A stretch of DNA of 64,000 nt from Chloroflexota bacterium (GCA_016191435.1 JACPOQ010000032.1:1-64000), one strand, 5' to 3'. Counted from the stretch's first letter, positions 7,529 through 16,646 are shown. Numbers and translations are program-made. Notes: a model not told the origin generated them from the letters alone.

Positions 7529-10447
7529 GTGGTCGCCGCCCACCCGCCGACGGTCGATATCGAACGCGAGATCCAGGAGCGCGGGCGCGCCCTCCTGGGG
7601 CGGGTGGAGCCGGAACGGCTGATAACCCTCAGCCCCGCCTGGTGGCAAGAGCGCCTGATGGGCTGGGCGATGGCGGACCCCGACTTCCGCGTGAAGCTGC
7701 TCCGGTTCGTGGACGTCCTTCCTTCGCTGCGTAGCGGTTCGGCGGTCGCGGACCACCTGCGCCAGTACTTCCGGGGCGATGCGCCGCTGCCCATACGCAT
7801 GGGCTCGGCGGTCGCGGGGACTGCCGCCTTCCGGCCGGTGCTCTCGAAGGTCGTGCGCCAGGGCGTGTTCACGATGGCTGACCGTTTCATCGGTGGGAGC
7901 TCGCCGCAAGAGGCGCTGGCGAGGCTAACGGGCCTGAACGGGGCGGGGACTGCCTACACGGTGGACCTGCTTGGGGAGGCGACGCTTTCGGAGACCGAGG
8001 CGGACGACTACCTCCAGCGCTACCTGGAGCTCATAGACGCGCTTGGCGGGCTGTCCGGCGCCGATGGCGCGGGCGCAATCACTCGCCCGAACGTCTCCCT
8101 GAAGCTGTCCGCGCTCACTTCGCAGTTCGAGCCAGCAGCGCCGCGTGCGACGTGCGAGGCGGTATTGCGACGGCTGGTGCCGCTGCTGGCAGCAGCACGG
8201 GGGCGCGGCGTGTTCGTGAACATCGACATGGAGCAGTACCGGTTCAAGGACCTCGTCCAGACCATCGCGGAGGCGGCGCTCATGCTGCCGCGGTTCCGCG
8301 ACTGGGAACAGGCGGGGATCGTGGTGCAGGCATATTTGCGGGACGCCGAGGACGACATCGCCCGCGTCCGCGCGCTTGCCGAGCGGCGCGGGACGCCCAT
8401 CACCGTGCGGCTGGTGAAGGGCGCGTACTGGGACGAAGAGGTGGTGATCGCGGGCATCGAAGGGCACGAGCCACCGGTGTTCGCGGTCAAGGACGCCACG
8501 GATGCGTCGTACGAACGCTGCACGGCGGCGCTGATAGCGGGCCACCCGCACCTGCGTCCCGCCTTCGGCAGCCACAACCCCCGCAGCATCGCCCAGGCGA
8601 TGGTGCGCGTGGAGGCGGCCGGGCTACCGCCCGAAGACGTCGAATTCCAGATGCTCTACGGGATGGCCGAGGGGCTGCGGCGCGCCGTGAAGGAGTCCGG
8701 TTACCGGACGCGCGTCTACGTGCCGGTGGGCGAGATCATCCCCGGGATGGCCTACCTCGTGCGGCGGCTGCTCGAAAACACGTCGAACGAGTCATGGCTC
8801 ATGCACCGCTACGAGGAGGGCGACCCGGCCGAACTCCTGCGCCAGCCGTCATCAACGGAGCCGGAGCCGGAGCCGCGGCCCGCAGAGGCGTTCGCGAACG
8901 CCCCACCGGCCGAGTTCCACCTGCCCTCTGTGCGGGAGGCGATGCAGGCGGCCATCGGCCGCGAACGCATCGCCGCCGGCGGCCACTGGCCGCTCCTCAT
9001 CGACGGACGGGAGGTCGCGACCGCGGAGCGCGACGAGGTGCGCTATCCCGCCGACCCGTCGTTGCTGCTCGGCACCGCCGGGCGCGCAGGCGCTGGCGAG
9101 CTCGAAACCGCCGTCACCGCGGCGCTGGCGGCGTTCCCGCGCTGGCGCGACACCGCGGCGTCGGCGCGGGCCGCAGTGCTCCGGCGCGCCGCGGACATCC
9201 TCGAGGATCGGCGTTACGAGTTCGCGGCCACGATGGTGTTCGAAAGCGCGAAGCCCTGGCACGAGGCCGACGGCGACGTGTGCGAAGCCATCGACTACCT
9301 GCGCTACTATGCCGCGCAGGCGGACCGGCTGGCACGCGGCGGCGAGGTGATGACGCTCGCGGGCGAGTCGAACCGCTACGTGTACGAACCCCGCGGCGTG
9401 ACCGCGGTCATCGCGCCGTGGAACTTCCCGCTCGCGATCATCGGCGGCATGGCCACGGCCGCGCTTGCGGCGGGCTGCGTCGCCATCCTCAAGCCGGCCG
9501 AACAATCGCCCCTTGTCGCCGCGAAATTCGTGCGGCTGCTGCACGAGGCGGGCGTGCCGGGCGGGGCCGTCCAGTACCTCCCGGGGCCTGGCGAGACCAT
9601 CGGCCAGGGGCTGGCGTCGCACCCCGCCGTCGACGTCGTCGCGTTCACGGGCAGCAACGCCGTCGGCCTGCAGATTGCCGAAGCGGCAGCTGTCGTGCGT
9701 CCCTGGCAGCGCAATGTGAAACGCGTCGTCCTGGAACTGGGAGGCAAGAACGCCATCATCGTCGATGACGACGCCGACCTCGACCAGGCGGTTGGTGGCG
9801 TCGTCGCGTCCGCGTTTGGCTACGCCGGCCAGAAGTGCAGCGCCTGCAGCCGCGTGATCGTGGTGGGCGAGGCGTTCTCGCCATTTCGCGCGAGACTCGC
9901 GGCGGCGGTCGAAAGTCTCGTCCTCGGGCCACCGGATGATCCGTATACAGTCGTGCCGCCTGTGATTTCGGCCGAAGCGAAGGCGCGCATCGATGCGTAC
10001 ATCGCACGGGGCGAGGCGGAGGGCGACGTGGTCGCGAGCCGCGCTGTGCCCGCTCGGTCCGGACATTATGTCGCACCGCACGTCTTCGAAGGGATCGGGC
10101 GCGATTCGAAGCTCTGGCGGGAAGAGATCTTCGGGCCAGTGCTCGTGCTCGCCCGGGCGGCGAACTTCGATAGCGCGCTCGAGATGGCGATGGATTCGCC
10201 CTTCGCGCTCACGGGCGGACTCTTCTCGCGCAACCCCGCCCGCATCGAGCGCGCGCGGCACGAGTTCCGTGTTGGAAACCTCTACATCAACCGCCGGATC
10301 ACGGGGGCGACCGTCGGCCGGCAGCCATTCGGCGGGCTGGGGATGTCCGGCGCCGGCGACAAGGCCGGCGGCCCGGACTATCTGCTGCAGTTCGTCTCGC
10401 CACGCGTCGTGACCGAGAACACGATGCGCCGGGGCTTCGCGGGGTAG
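7529..10447 (+). CDS. putA: Bifunctional proline dehydrogenase / L-glutamate gamma-semialdehyde dehydrogenase
   Basis: 972 residues that oxidise proline to glutamate. The first half is the FAD-dependent proline dehydrogenase barrel (PNVSLKLSAL, RLVKGAYWDEE, FGSHNPRS, QMLYGMAEGLR, YVPVGEIIPGMAYLVRRLLEN). The second half is the aldehyde dehydrogenase (APWNFPLAI, LELGGKNAIIV, GYAGQKCSACS with catalytic Cys near residue 770, EEIFGPVL). The DNA-binding N-terminal domain of enterobacterial PutA is absent, so it should not repress its own gene. GTG 7529 is supported by TAGAGT at 7517-7522, six bases upstream, and implies a leaderless message. Channelling between the two active sites is family knowledge. 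Confidence 0.95.
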   Translation: MVAAHPPTVDIEREIQERGRALLGRVEPERLITLSPAWWQERLMGWAMADPDFRVKLLRFVDVLPSLRSGSAVADHLRQYFRGDAPLPIRMGSAVAGTAAFRPVLSKVVRQGVFTMADRFIGGSSPQEALARLTGLNGAGTAYTVDLLGEATLSETEADDYLQRYLELIDALGGLSGADGAGAITRPNVSLKLSALTSQFEPAAPRATCEAVLRRLVPLLAAARGRGVFVNIDMEQYRFKDLVQTIAEAALMLPRFRDWEQAGIVVQAYLRDAEDDIARVRALAERRGTPITVRLVKGAYWDEEVVIAGIEGHEPPVFAVKDATDASYERCTAALIAGHPHLRPAFGSHNPRSIAQAMVRVEAAGLPPEDVEFQMLYGMAEGLRRAVKESGYRTRVYVPVGEIIPGMAYLVRRLLENTSNESWLMHRYEEGDPAELLRQPSSTEPEPEPRPAEAFANAPPAEFHLPSVREAMQAAIGRERIAAGGHWPLLIDGREVATAERDEVRYPADPSLLLGTAGRAGAGELETAVTAALAAFPRWRDTAASARAAVLRRAADILEDRRYEFAATMVFESAKPWHEADGDVCEAIDYLRYYAAQADRLARGGEVMTLAGESNRYVYEPRGVTAVIAPWNFPLAIIGGMATAALAAGCVAILKPAEQSPLVAAKFVRLLHEAGVPGGAVQYLPGPGETIGQGLASHPAVDVVAFTGSNAVGLQIAEAAAVVRPWQRNVKRVVLELGGKNAIIVDDDADLDQAVGGVVASAFGYAGQKCSACSRVIVVGEAFSPFRARLAAAVESLVLGPPDDPYTVVPPVISAEAKARIDAYIARGEAEGDVVASRAVPARSGHYVAPHVFEGIGRDSKLWREEIFGPVLVLARAANFDSALEMAMDSPFALTGGLFSRNPARIERARHEFRVGNLYINRRITGATVGRQPFGGLGMSGAGDKAGGPDYLLQFVSPRVVTENTMRRGFAG

Positions 10448-10763
10448 GGCATTGGGCGTTGGGCGTCGGGCGTTGGCCGGAGGGCTATCCCCAGGCCGCT
10501 AACGCGGGCGGCGCCGCGGCGCACGGGTGGATCTACTGGCCCGCATGCTTCGTGGTGGCCGGCGCCAAAGGCGAGACGGCAGGGTCTTGCCAACGGCCAA
10601 TGCCCAATGCCCAACGGCCCTATGCCCCGAATTGGCTCGCACCGGACGCGTGTCGCCGTCCGCTTGCCGATGCCCAACGCCCAACGCCCAACGCCCAAAT
10701 TGGCTCGCGCCGGACGCAGTCGACGTCCGCTTGCCAACGGCCAATGCCCAATGCCCAACGCCC
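10447..10763. repeat. Intergenic cluster of GCCCAAC-type repeats and inverted arms
   Basis: The roughly 330-base gap after putA holds no convincing gene. It contains a left arm of GGGC(A/G)TTGGGCGTTGGGCG type at 10,447-10,478 and right arms of the complementary type at 10,590-10,620, 10,671-10,698 and 10,734-10,763, made of heptamers such as GCCCAAC and GCCCAAT. Two copies of AATTGGCTCGC(A/G)CCGGACGC lie near 10,630 and 10,698, each followed by CGTCCGCTTGCC. Opposed arms could form large hairpins. The structure resembles dispersed REP-like intergenic elements, but no other copy was noticed in the window. Confidence 0.75.
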
Positions 10764-10775
10764 TATACTGACCCG

Positions 10776-11792
10776 ATGCGCCTCCTCGCCGACGGCAACA
10801 ACATGGCATGGGCCGGCTTCCACGCGCTGCGCCGCGCGATGGACGCCGAGACGCCCGAGCAGAAGACGCGGGCGGCCCTGCTGGGCCTCACGCAGAGCGT
10901 GCTCGGGCTGGCGGTGCGCGGTGGTGAGCCGCCGGTCCCAGGGCGCCCGCCGGAGGCCGCTGCCACGCTCGCCGGCAACCCGGTCCGGCGCCTCGCGATT
11001 GCGTTCGATGAAGGCCGCCCGTTGCGAAGGCGGACGATATTCCCGACGTACCAGCTCAGCCGCGAGAGCAACCCCGCCTTCGCCGAAAACGAAGCCTTCG
11101 TGCTCGACGCCATCGCGCAGTTCATGGAGGCGGCGCGCGCGCTGCCGATCGACGTCGCGCGCGGGATAAACACCGAAGCCGATGACCTCATCGCGTTCAT
11201 GGCGCTGGAAGAGCCCGATGCGATTGTCCGCATCGCCTCCACCGATCGGGACTTCCTCCAGCTCGTGAGCGACCGCCTGACTATCTATTCGCCCGTAAAG
11301 CGTGTCGTCATCGATGTCGCAGCCTTCGCCGATGCCGCCGCGCCGCGCACGGCCGATGGCACGCCCATCGTGTTCCCGCGGGAACGGTACCTCGATTACC
11401 GGGTGGCCAGCGGCGATGCCAGCGACGACCTCCCGGGCATACCCGGCGTGGGCACGATCACGGCGGCACGCCTGCTCGCCGATGCCCCACTCGATGACTA
11501 CCTCGATGACCCCGGCCTCGCCAGCAAGACCCTTGGCCGGCGAAACGCAAAGCTGGAGGCCGCGCTCGCGGGAGATGACGCGCGCAACGCGGTGGCCCGC
11601 AACCGCGTGCTCATGGACCTGCGGGCCGCCGCCGCGCGCTACCCCTCGCTCGATGGCATGCTGGAGCGCCACAACTGGGACGAGACCACCTTCCGCACCT
11701 GGTTCACGGACCAGCGCATCGCCGGGCTGGAACTGGATGTCGCCATGCGCGCGATGGAGTCGCTCGCGAAGTACCGGGAGGGCGCCGACTGA
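10776..11792 (+). CDS. 5'-3' exonuclease (flap endonuclease-like)
   Basis: 338 residues resembling the 5'-3' exonuclease domain of DNA polymerase I and T4 RNase H-type FEN proteins. Acidic metal motifs are visible: LLADGNNMAW at the start, IAFDEGRP, INTEADDLIAFMA, IASTDRDFLQLV, and the helix-hairpin-helix-like GDASDDLPGIPGVGTITAARLL that binds the DNA backbone. These are the expected motifs in the expected order. The polymerase domain is absent, so it acts alone. The start follows TATACT (10,764-10,769) by six bases, indicating a leaderless transcript arising from the edge of the repeat cluster. Likely role: RNA primer or flap removal. Exact substrate is not shown by the sequence. Confidence 0.88.
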   Translation: MRLLADGNNMAWAGFHALRRAMDAETPEQKTRAALLGLTQSVLGLAVRGGEPPVPGRPPEAAATLAGNPVRRLAIAFDEGRPLRRRTIFPTYQLSRESNPAFAENEAFVLDAIAQFMEAARALPIDVARGINTEADDLIAFMALEEPDAIVRIASTDRDFLQLVSDRLTIYSPVKRVVIDVAAFADAAAPRTADGTPIVFPRERYLDYRVASGDASDDLPGIPGVGTITAARLLADAPLDDYLDDPGLASKTLGRRNAKLEAALAGDDARNAVARNRVLMDLRAAAARYPSLDGMLERHNWDETTFRTWFTDQRIAGLELDVAMRAMESLAKYREGAD

Positions 11793-11846
11793 GGCGCAGC
11801 CGAAGCGCATTCCGCATCCCCGGCAGCTCAACTACACTGGCCCACG

Positions 11847-11923
11847 GGGCGATTAGCTCAGTTGGCCAGAGCACCTCGCTTACACCGAGGGGGTCGGGGG
11901 TTCGAGCCCCTCATCGCCCACCA
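11847..11923 (+). tRNA. tRNA-Val (anticodon TAC)
   Basis: Complete cloverleaf. Acceptor arms GGGCGAT at 11,847-11,853 and ATCGCCC at 11,913-11,919, discriminator A and encoded CCA to 11,923. D-arm GCTCAGTTGGCCAGAGC, anticodon stem CCTCG and CGAGG with loop CTTACAC, and T-arm with GGTTCGAGCC. TACACT at 11,833-11,838 is a plausible -10 box. Confidence 0.97.
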
Positions 11924-11953
11924 GCCGCCCACAACCAGCCCCCGGAGCACGCC

Positions 11954-13105
11954 ATGGACTTCCGCCTCGACCACCACCAGTCCGCCTTCCAGCGCGAAGT
12001 GCTGGACTTCATCGGCACAGGACTGCCCGCCGGCTGGGACGCCGACTACGAGTCGCTCGAAGCGCGGCTGGATGTCGAACGCGACGTGATGAAGCGGCTG
12101 GCGAAGCGGCACTGGCTCGCCTTGCCGTGGCCGAAGGACGTCGGCGGGCTGGGCGCCTCTCCGATCGAGCAGCTCGTCTTCAACGAGCAGATGGCGTACC
12201 ACGGAGTCCCGGGTACGGTGAACATGGGCGTCGCCTGGGTGGGGCCCGTCGTGATGCTGTACGGCACCGATGAACAGAAGGCGCGCTACCTCTCGCGCAT
12301 CGCCGATGGCACCGACCTCTGGTGCACGCTATATTCGGAACCGGGCGCCGGCTCGGACCTGGCTTCGATGCAAACGCGCGCCGTCCGCGATGGCGACGAT
12401 TATGTCATCAACGGGCAGAAGATCTGGACCACGTTCGGGCACTACGCAGACTGGGGCTGGCTCGCCTGCCGCACCAACCCGGACGTGCCCAAGCACAAAG
12501 GTCTCTCCACGTTCGCGATCAAGATGGACACACCGGGTATCACCGTGCGACCGCTGCGCAACATGGCGGGCACGCACGAGTTCAACGAGATCTTCTTCGA
12601 AGACGTCCGCATTCCCGCCGAGCAACTGATCGGCGAGGAGAACCGCGGCTGGTATCACGTCGCCGTGGGGCTCGATTTCGAGCGCTCGTCCATCGGCGCG
12701 ACGTCCACCGCACGCCGCCACGTGGATGACCTCGTGGCCTACCTGCGCGCTGGCCAGGCGAAGACCACGGACATCCTGCGTCACCGGCTCGCAGAGCACG
12801 CAATCGCAGTGCAGGTCCTCCGCAACATGGCCTACAACATCGCCTCGGTCCAGGAGAAGACCGGCCTCGCGCCCACCAAGGAGGCGCAGATGGCGAAGCT
12901 CTTCGGGGCGGAGATGCAGCAGAAGATCGCCGCCACCGCCGTGCAGATCTTCGGCATGGAAGCCATGGCTCCGCGAGCAGGCTCCGCGGCCGGGCCCTAC
13001 CAGTACTCATACCTCCGCAGCGTTGCCAACACGATCGAGGGCGGCACGAGCGAAATCCAGCGCACGGTCATCGCTACCCGCGGGCTCGGATTGCCGCGCG
13101 AGTAG
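11954..13105 (+). CDS. Acyl-CoA dehydrogenase family protein
   Basis: 383 residues, standard length. FAD-dependent alpha,beta-dehydrogenation of an acyl-CoA is the family reaction. Visible signatures are LPWPKDVGGLGASPIEQLVF, LYSEPGAGSDLASMQTRA (family signature), VINGQKIWTTFGHYADW, FFEDVRIPAEQLIGEENRGW, and the C-terminal ANTIEGGTSEIQRTVIATRGLGLPR with the conserved GGTSEIQR. Chain-length preference cannot be read. GGAG at 11,944-11,947 supports ATG 11,954. It follows tRNA-Val closely and stands alone. Confidence 0.92.
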   Translation: MDFRLDHHQSAFQREVLDFIGTGLPAGWDADYESLEARLDVERDVMKRLAKRHWLALPWPKDVGGLGASPIEQLVFNEQMAYHGVPGTVNMGVAWVGPVVMLYGTDEQKARYLSRIADGTDLWCTLYSEPGAGSDLASMQTRAVRDGDDYVINGQKIWTTFGHYADWGWLACRTNPDVPKHKGLSTFAIKMDTPGITVRPLRNMAGTHEFNEIFFEDVRIPAEQLIGEENRGWYHVAVGLDFERSSIGATSTARRHVDDLVAYLRAGQAKTTDILRHRLAEHAIAVQVLRNMAYNIASVQEKTGLAPTKEAQMAKLFGAEMQQKIAATAVQIFGMEAMAPRAGSAAGPYQYSYLRSVANTIEGGTSEIQRTVIATRGLGLPRE

Positions 13106-13240
13106 TTCGCGTGCCAGTTCGCCGGATCCCGGGATAGGGACCCGCTGGACCGGCGTCTTGCCCATCGACGCGGTCGCCGTGCTCCGGTTACGCGGGCGCC
13201 GGCAGGCGGGCATTCCAGCCAGGTGCAGGCCGGTGATTCC

Positions 13241-13269
13241 TTGTACCGATCCCGCGAAACACCTACGCT
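13241..13269 (+). promoter_or_regulatory. Promoter of the 13,276 gene
   Basis: TTGTAC at 13,241-13,246, a 17-base spacer and TACGCT at 13,264-13,269. The ATG at 13,276 lies six bases after the -10 box, so transcription should begin at or next to the start codon. This is the clearest -35/-10 pair among the apparently leaderless genes here. Confidence 0.65.
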
Positions 13270-13275
13270 CCCCGC

Positions 13276-13749
13276 ATGAGCCAACAGCCGTCGCGCGTCC
13301 TGTACCTCCCGCCCGGAGTGGCCGCGGCCGCACCTCAGGCCGTCGCCATACCGGGCCTGCCATTCGACCGCAACTTTTTCCAGAATATCCTCCCGCAGGC
13401 GATCCAGTCGTTCTGCACCCAGGTTGAATGCGGTGTGCCTGTGGTGGAATTGCTCACGGTGGATGGCACGACACACTTCGTGAACGGCATCTCCGGCGTT
13501 TCCGATCAGTGGGTGGCGCTCCACACGTCGGAGCTCGACCACGAACACGTGAAGCAGGTCTTCGTCCCCTACCAGACGATCTTTCGCGTCGAAGTCCACC
13601 CCGCGGAGAACGAGCGCCGGCATCGCCTCGGCTTCCTGCTGGGGGCGCCGCGGCCGATGTCGGTCTCCACGGGGCCGGACGCACCCGCGGTGCCGCCGGT
13701 CAACGAAAAACCACGCGCGGCGGCGAAGAAGGTGTCGGCCGGGCGCTAG
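13276..13749 (+). CDS. Conserved-looking hypothetical protein, 157 residues
   Basis: I do not recognise the family. A soluble core of about 110 residues (RVLYLPPGVAAAAPQ, FDRNFFQNILPQAIQSFCTQ, VVELLTVDGTTHFVNGI, WVALHTSELDHEHVKQVFV, PYQTIFRVEVHP) looks like a compact alpha/beta fold. It is followed by an unordered Pro/Ala/Lys tail. No signal peptide or membrane segment. The strand pattern VELLTVDGTTHFVNGI...WVALHT is reminiscent of a small beta-barrel but this is only an impression. A good promoter and a palindrome over its stop codon argue that it is a real, independently transcribed gene. Confidence 0.75.
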   Translation: MSQQPSRVLYLPPGVAAAAPQAVAIPGLPFDRNFFQNILPQAIQSFCTQVECGVPVVELLTVDGTTHFVNGISGVSDQWVALHTSELDHEHVKQVFVPYQTIFRVEVHPAENERRHRLGFLLGAPRPMSVSTGPDAPAVPPVNEKPRAAAKKVSAGR

Positions 13750-13758
13750 CGCCCGGCC
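13737..13758. terminator. Perfect 22-base palindrome over the stop codon
   Basis: GGCCGGGCGCT followed directly by AGCGCCCGGCC, centred on the TAG stop of the preceding gene. In RNA it would form a stable hairpin. No T-run follows, so it may block 3' decay or weaken transcription rather than act as a classic terminator. Confidence 0.45.
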
Positions 13759-13930
13759 CGCAGCATCCCATTGGTAACAAGACGGCCCTCCGGTGGCGAA
13801 GTGCGGGCATAATCCGCGATTGCCGGGATGTAGCGTCAGGTGAACCACGCCGGACTCCGGCAGTTACGTTTGAATGAACTGGCGCCTCCGCTCTGGTTCC
13901 GCGTAGGACAACTCCAGTACGCTCCGTACG

Positions 13931-15763
13931 ATGCAACCAAGCCCCCTGGAAGATGCGCTCAAGGAACTCCACCGGCGATTCAAGGGCCTGGATTCGGGCG
14001 AGGTTGCCACCTACATCCCCGAACTCGGCCGCGCCGACCCGGATCGCTTCAGCATTTGCGTCGCAACGGTGGATGGCCATGTGTACTGCGTCGGCGATTC
14101 CGGGGTGCGCTTCACCATTCAGTCCATCTCGAAGCCGTTCGTCTACGGCCTCGCGCTCGGTGACCTCGGCGTCGATGCGGTCGGTGCGAAAATCGGCGTC
14201 GAGCCGAGCGGCGAGGCGTTCAACGCCATCAGCCTCGAGCCGGGCACGGGGCGCCCGCGCAACCCGATGATCAACGCCGGCGCCATCGCCACCACGTCGC
14301 TGATCCAGGGCGACGACGCCGAAACCCGCCTGCGCCGGCTGGTGGACAGGCTCGGCCTTTACGCGGGTACGGAACTGGAAATCGACGACGCGGTGTTCCG
14401 CTCCGAACGCGAGACCGGGCACCGCAACCGCGCGATCGGCCACCTTCTGCGCAACGCCGGGATCCTCGAAGGCGATGTCGATGCCGCGGTCGACCTGTAT
14501 TTCAAACAATGTTCGATCCTGGTGAGCTGCCGGGACCTCGCGGTCATGGCGGCGACGCTTGCGAACGGCGGAGTCAACCCGCTCACCGGCCAACGGGCGC
14601 TTGCGGCGGGCAACGTCGAGCGCCTCCTCAGCGTCATGAGCACGTGCGGCATGTACGACTATGCCGGGTCCTGGGTGTACCGGGTGGGCATGCCGGCCAA
14701 GAGCGGGGTTGCTGGCGGCGTGGCGGCGGTACTTCCCGGCCAACTGGGCATCGGCGTCTATTCGCCGCGCCTCGACCAGTTTGGGAACAGTGTGCGCGGC
14801 GTGGCCGTGTGTGAAGCGCTCTCGCGCGAGTTCGGCCTCCACTTCTTGCGGCCGCCAGTGAGCCCCGCGTCAGTCGTCCGCACGGCGTACTCGCTCGGCC
14901 AGGTGAGCTCGAAGTGGCGGCGCGCCCCGGCCGCAAGCCAGCATCTCGCCGAGAGCGGCGGGACAGCGCGCGTGCTCGAACTGCAGGGCCCGCTTGTGTT
15001 GAGCACCGTCGATATCGCGCTGCGCGAAGTGCTGGGGGATTTCGGGCCGGGCCAGATGCTCGTGCTCGATTGCCGCCGGGTCGTCGCCGTCGATGACGCG
15101 GCACTGCGGCTGCTCGCCAAGTTCGCGACCGAGGCGTTCACGCGCGGCGCCGCGTTGCACTTCGTGGGGCTTGAGGGCGGTTCACCGGCGATGCTGGAGC
15201 ATACACGGCGCCTCGCGGACGCCGGCGTGATCGCTATTCACGGCTCGCTCGATGACGCGCTCAAGTGCTGCGAGGACGAGATGCTGCGCCGCGCCGGATT
15301 CGTCCACGACCCGAAGGACGAGCTACCGCTGGCGCACCACTCCCTGCTCACGGGCCTGGACGAAGGCGAAATCGCGCTTATGCAGTCGATGGCGAAGCGA
15401 GTGGAGTTTCCGGCCGGCGTGCGCATCATCCGCCAGGGCGACGCGTCCGACGCCATCTACCTGCTGGTCCGCGGGCAGGTCAGCGTGAGTGTCGACCTGT
15501 CGGGCGGCGAGCGGCACTACCGGCTGGCGATGCTGGACGCGGGCGTCTCGTTCGGTGAGCTCGCGCTCCTTGACGAGGCGCCGCGCTCGGCGAACGTGCA
15601 GGCCGAGTCCGACGTCGTGTGTTACTGCATCGACGCGGGAGCAATCGCGGGCATCACCGGCGAACACCCGCACGTCCGCCAGGTACTCACCGAGAACATC
15701 GCGCGCGACCTCGTGGTCCGCCTGGGCCGCGCGAACACCGAAATCATGGCGCTCGCTTCCTGA
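13931..15763 (+). CDS. glsA: Glutaminase fused to STAS and cyclic-nucleotide-binding domains
   Basis: 610 residues in three domains. Residues 1-310 are a glutaminase A (glutamine to glutamate and ammonia), a beta-lactamase-like fold with catalytic S-x-x-K in QSISKPF (Ser65, Lys68) and RNPMINAGAIATTSLI. Residues about 345-450 are a STAS domain (GPLVLSTVDIALREVLGDF, VLDCRRVVAVDDAALRLL). Residues about 475-600 form a cyclic-nucleotide-binding domain whose phosphate-binding cassette FGELALLDEAPRSANV keeps the Glu and Arg needed to bind cAMP or cGMP. Glutaminase-STAS proteins are known; the added cNMP domain suggests nucleotide control of glutamine hydrolysis. TACGCT at 13,918-13,923 lies seven bases before the ATG. 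Confidence 0.9.
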   Translation: MQPSPLEDALKELHRRFKGLDSGEVATYIPELGRADPDRFSICVATVDGHVYCVGDSGVRFTIQSISKPFVYGLALGDLGVDAVGAKIGVEPSGEAFNAISLEPGTGRPRNPMINAGAIATTSLIQGDDAETRLRRLVDRLGLYAGTELEIDDAVFRSERETGHRNRAIGHLLRNAGILEGDVDAAVDLYFKQCSILVSCRDLAVMAATLANGGVNPLTGQRALAAGNVERLLSVMSTCGMYDYAGSWVYRVGMPAKSGVAGGVAAVLPGQLGIGVYSPRLDQFGNSVRGVAVCEALSREFGLHFLRPPVSPASVVRTAYSLGQVSSKWRRAPAASQHLAESGGTARVLELQGPLVLSTVDIALREVLGDFGPGQMLVLDCRRVVAVDDAALRLLAKFATEAFTRGAALHFVGLEGGSPAMLEHTRRLADAGVIAIHGSLDDALKCCEDEMLRRAGFVHDPKDELPLAHHSLLTGLDEGEIALMQSMAKRVEFPAGVRIIRQGDASDAIYLLVRGQVSVSVDLSGGERHYRLAMLDAGVSFGELALLDEAPRSANVQAESDVVCYCIDAGAIAGITGEHPHVRQVLTENIARDLVVRLGRANTEIMALAS

Positions 15764-15882
15764 CCTCGCGGCGCTTGCCTGACCGCGTAAATGCTGGCGC
15801 AGGAGACGATTGCGCGAAGCGCCGCGAATCACGGATCGAGGGAGGTCGCGCCGCCCTGCGGCCTGGCCTCGCCGGCGGGCGA

Positions 15883-15892
15883 TTGTATGCAG
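15883..15892. promoter_or_regulatory. Candidate GntR/FCD operator, site 1
   Basis: TTGTATGCAG resembles the TTGTATACAA-type operators bound by FCD-class GntR regulators. It lies 89 bases before the GntR gene start and pairs with the closer match at 15,968. Between 15,764 and 15,971 nothing else is recognised apart from these sites. Confidence 0.35.
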
Positions 15893-15967
15893 TGGCGCTG
15901 GAAAATCGTTAACGCGACCGTTATCCAGGCGCAATCTCGCCGAAACGAACCTCGCGCATGCTCCCGG

Positions 15968-15977
15968 TTGTATGCAA
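15968..15977. promoter_or_regulatory. Candidate GntR/FCD operator, site 2
   Basis: TTGTATGCAA differs from TTGTATACAA at one position and includes the proposed ATG of the regulator (15,972). Binding here could block the operon's expression, consistent with autorepression released by a ligand. Motif seen, binding inferred. Confidence 0.4.
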
Positions 15978-16646
15978 TCGGCGCCAGTCTCACGCCCCGA
16001 ACCGCTCACCCGCACCCAGCAAGTGGTCGATGAGGTTCGCCTCGAAATCCTCCGCAACGTGCTGCCACCGGGCACGCGGATCACCGAGGAGGGGCTGGCC
16101 GAGCGCTATGGGCTGAGCCGCACGCCCGTGCGGGAAGCGCTCCGGCTGCTCACCCGCGAATCGCTCCTGGTGCATGTCCCGCGGTCCTACTACGAAGTCG
16201 CCTCCATCAACGTCGCCGAAATGGATGACCTCTACACCATTCGCGTGGCCCTCGAGGAGTGCGTTGTCGAGCGGCTGACCACTATCGGCGCGGCCGCCGA
16301 GCTGGGTGGCCTCGTTGAGTTCTGGGGCCACCAGCCAACGACCGTTGAAGGCGACGTCAACCTGGTCTTTGCCGACGAGCACTTCCACGAAACGCTCGCC
16401 GCTGCCAGTGGAAGCAAGGTGCTCCTGCCCATGCTCCGGAACATCAACAACCGCCTCCATGGGCTGCGCATGCGCGATTTCATCGACCCGGCGCGCGTCC
16501 TCCGGACCTACGAGCAGCACACCGCGATCCTCGATGCGCTCCTGAAGCAGGACGCCCGGCTGGCGGCATCGCTGCTCCGCGCTCACATCTGGCAAAGCTA
16601 CGACTTCGTGTGCGCGAGCATGCAACGCGGGGAGGCGATCGGATGA
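15972..16646 (+). CDS. GntR-family transcriptional regulator, FCD class
   Basis: About 224 residues. An N-terminal winged helix (EILRNVLPPGTRITEEGLAERYGLSRTPVREALRLLTRE) is typical of GntR proteins. The C-terminal FCD ligand-binding domain has metal-type residues in DEHFHETLAAAS, HTAILDAL and the final AHIW. The frame is open to 15,810 but that extension is Arg-rich read-through, so ATG 15,972 was chosen. The stop overlaps the ABC ATPase start (ATGA), making it the first gene of the 15,972-24,596 operon and the probable regulator of that pathway. Confidence 0.88.
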   Translation: MQSAPVSRPEPLTRTQQVVDEVRLEILRNVLPPGTRITEEGLAERYGLSRTPVREALRLLTRESLLVHVPRSYYEVASINVAEMDDLYTIRVALEECVVERLTTIGAAAELGGLVEFWGHQPTTVEGDVNLVFADEHFHETLAAASGSKVLLPMLRNINNRLHGLRMRDFIDPARVLRTYEQHTAILDALLKQDARLAASLLRAHIWQSYDFVCASMQRGEAIG

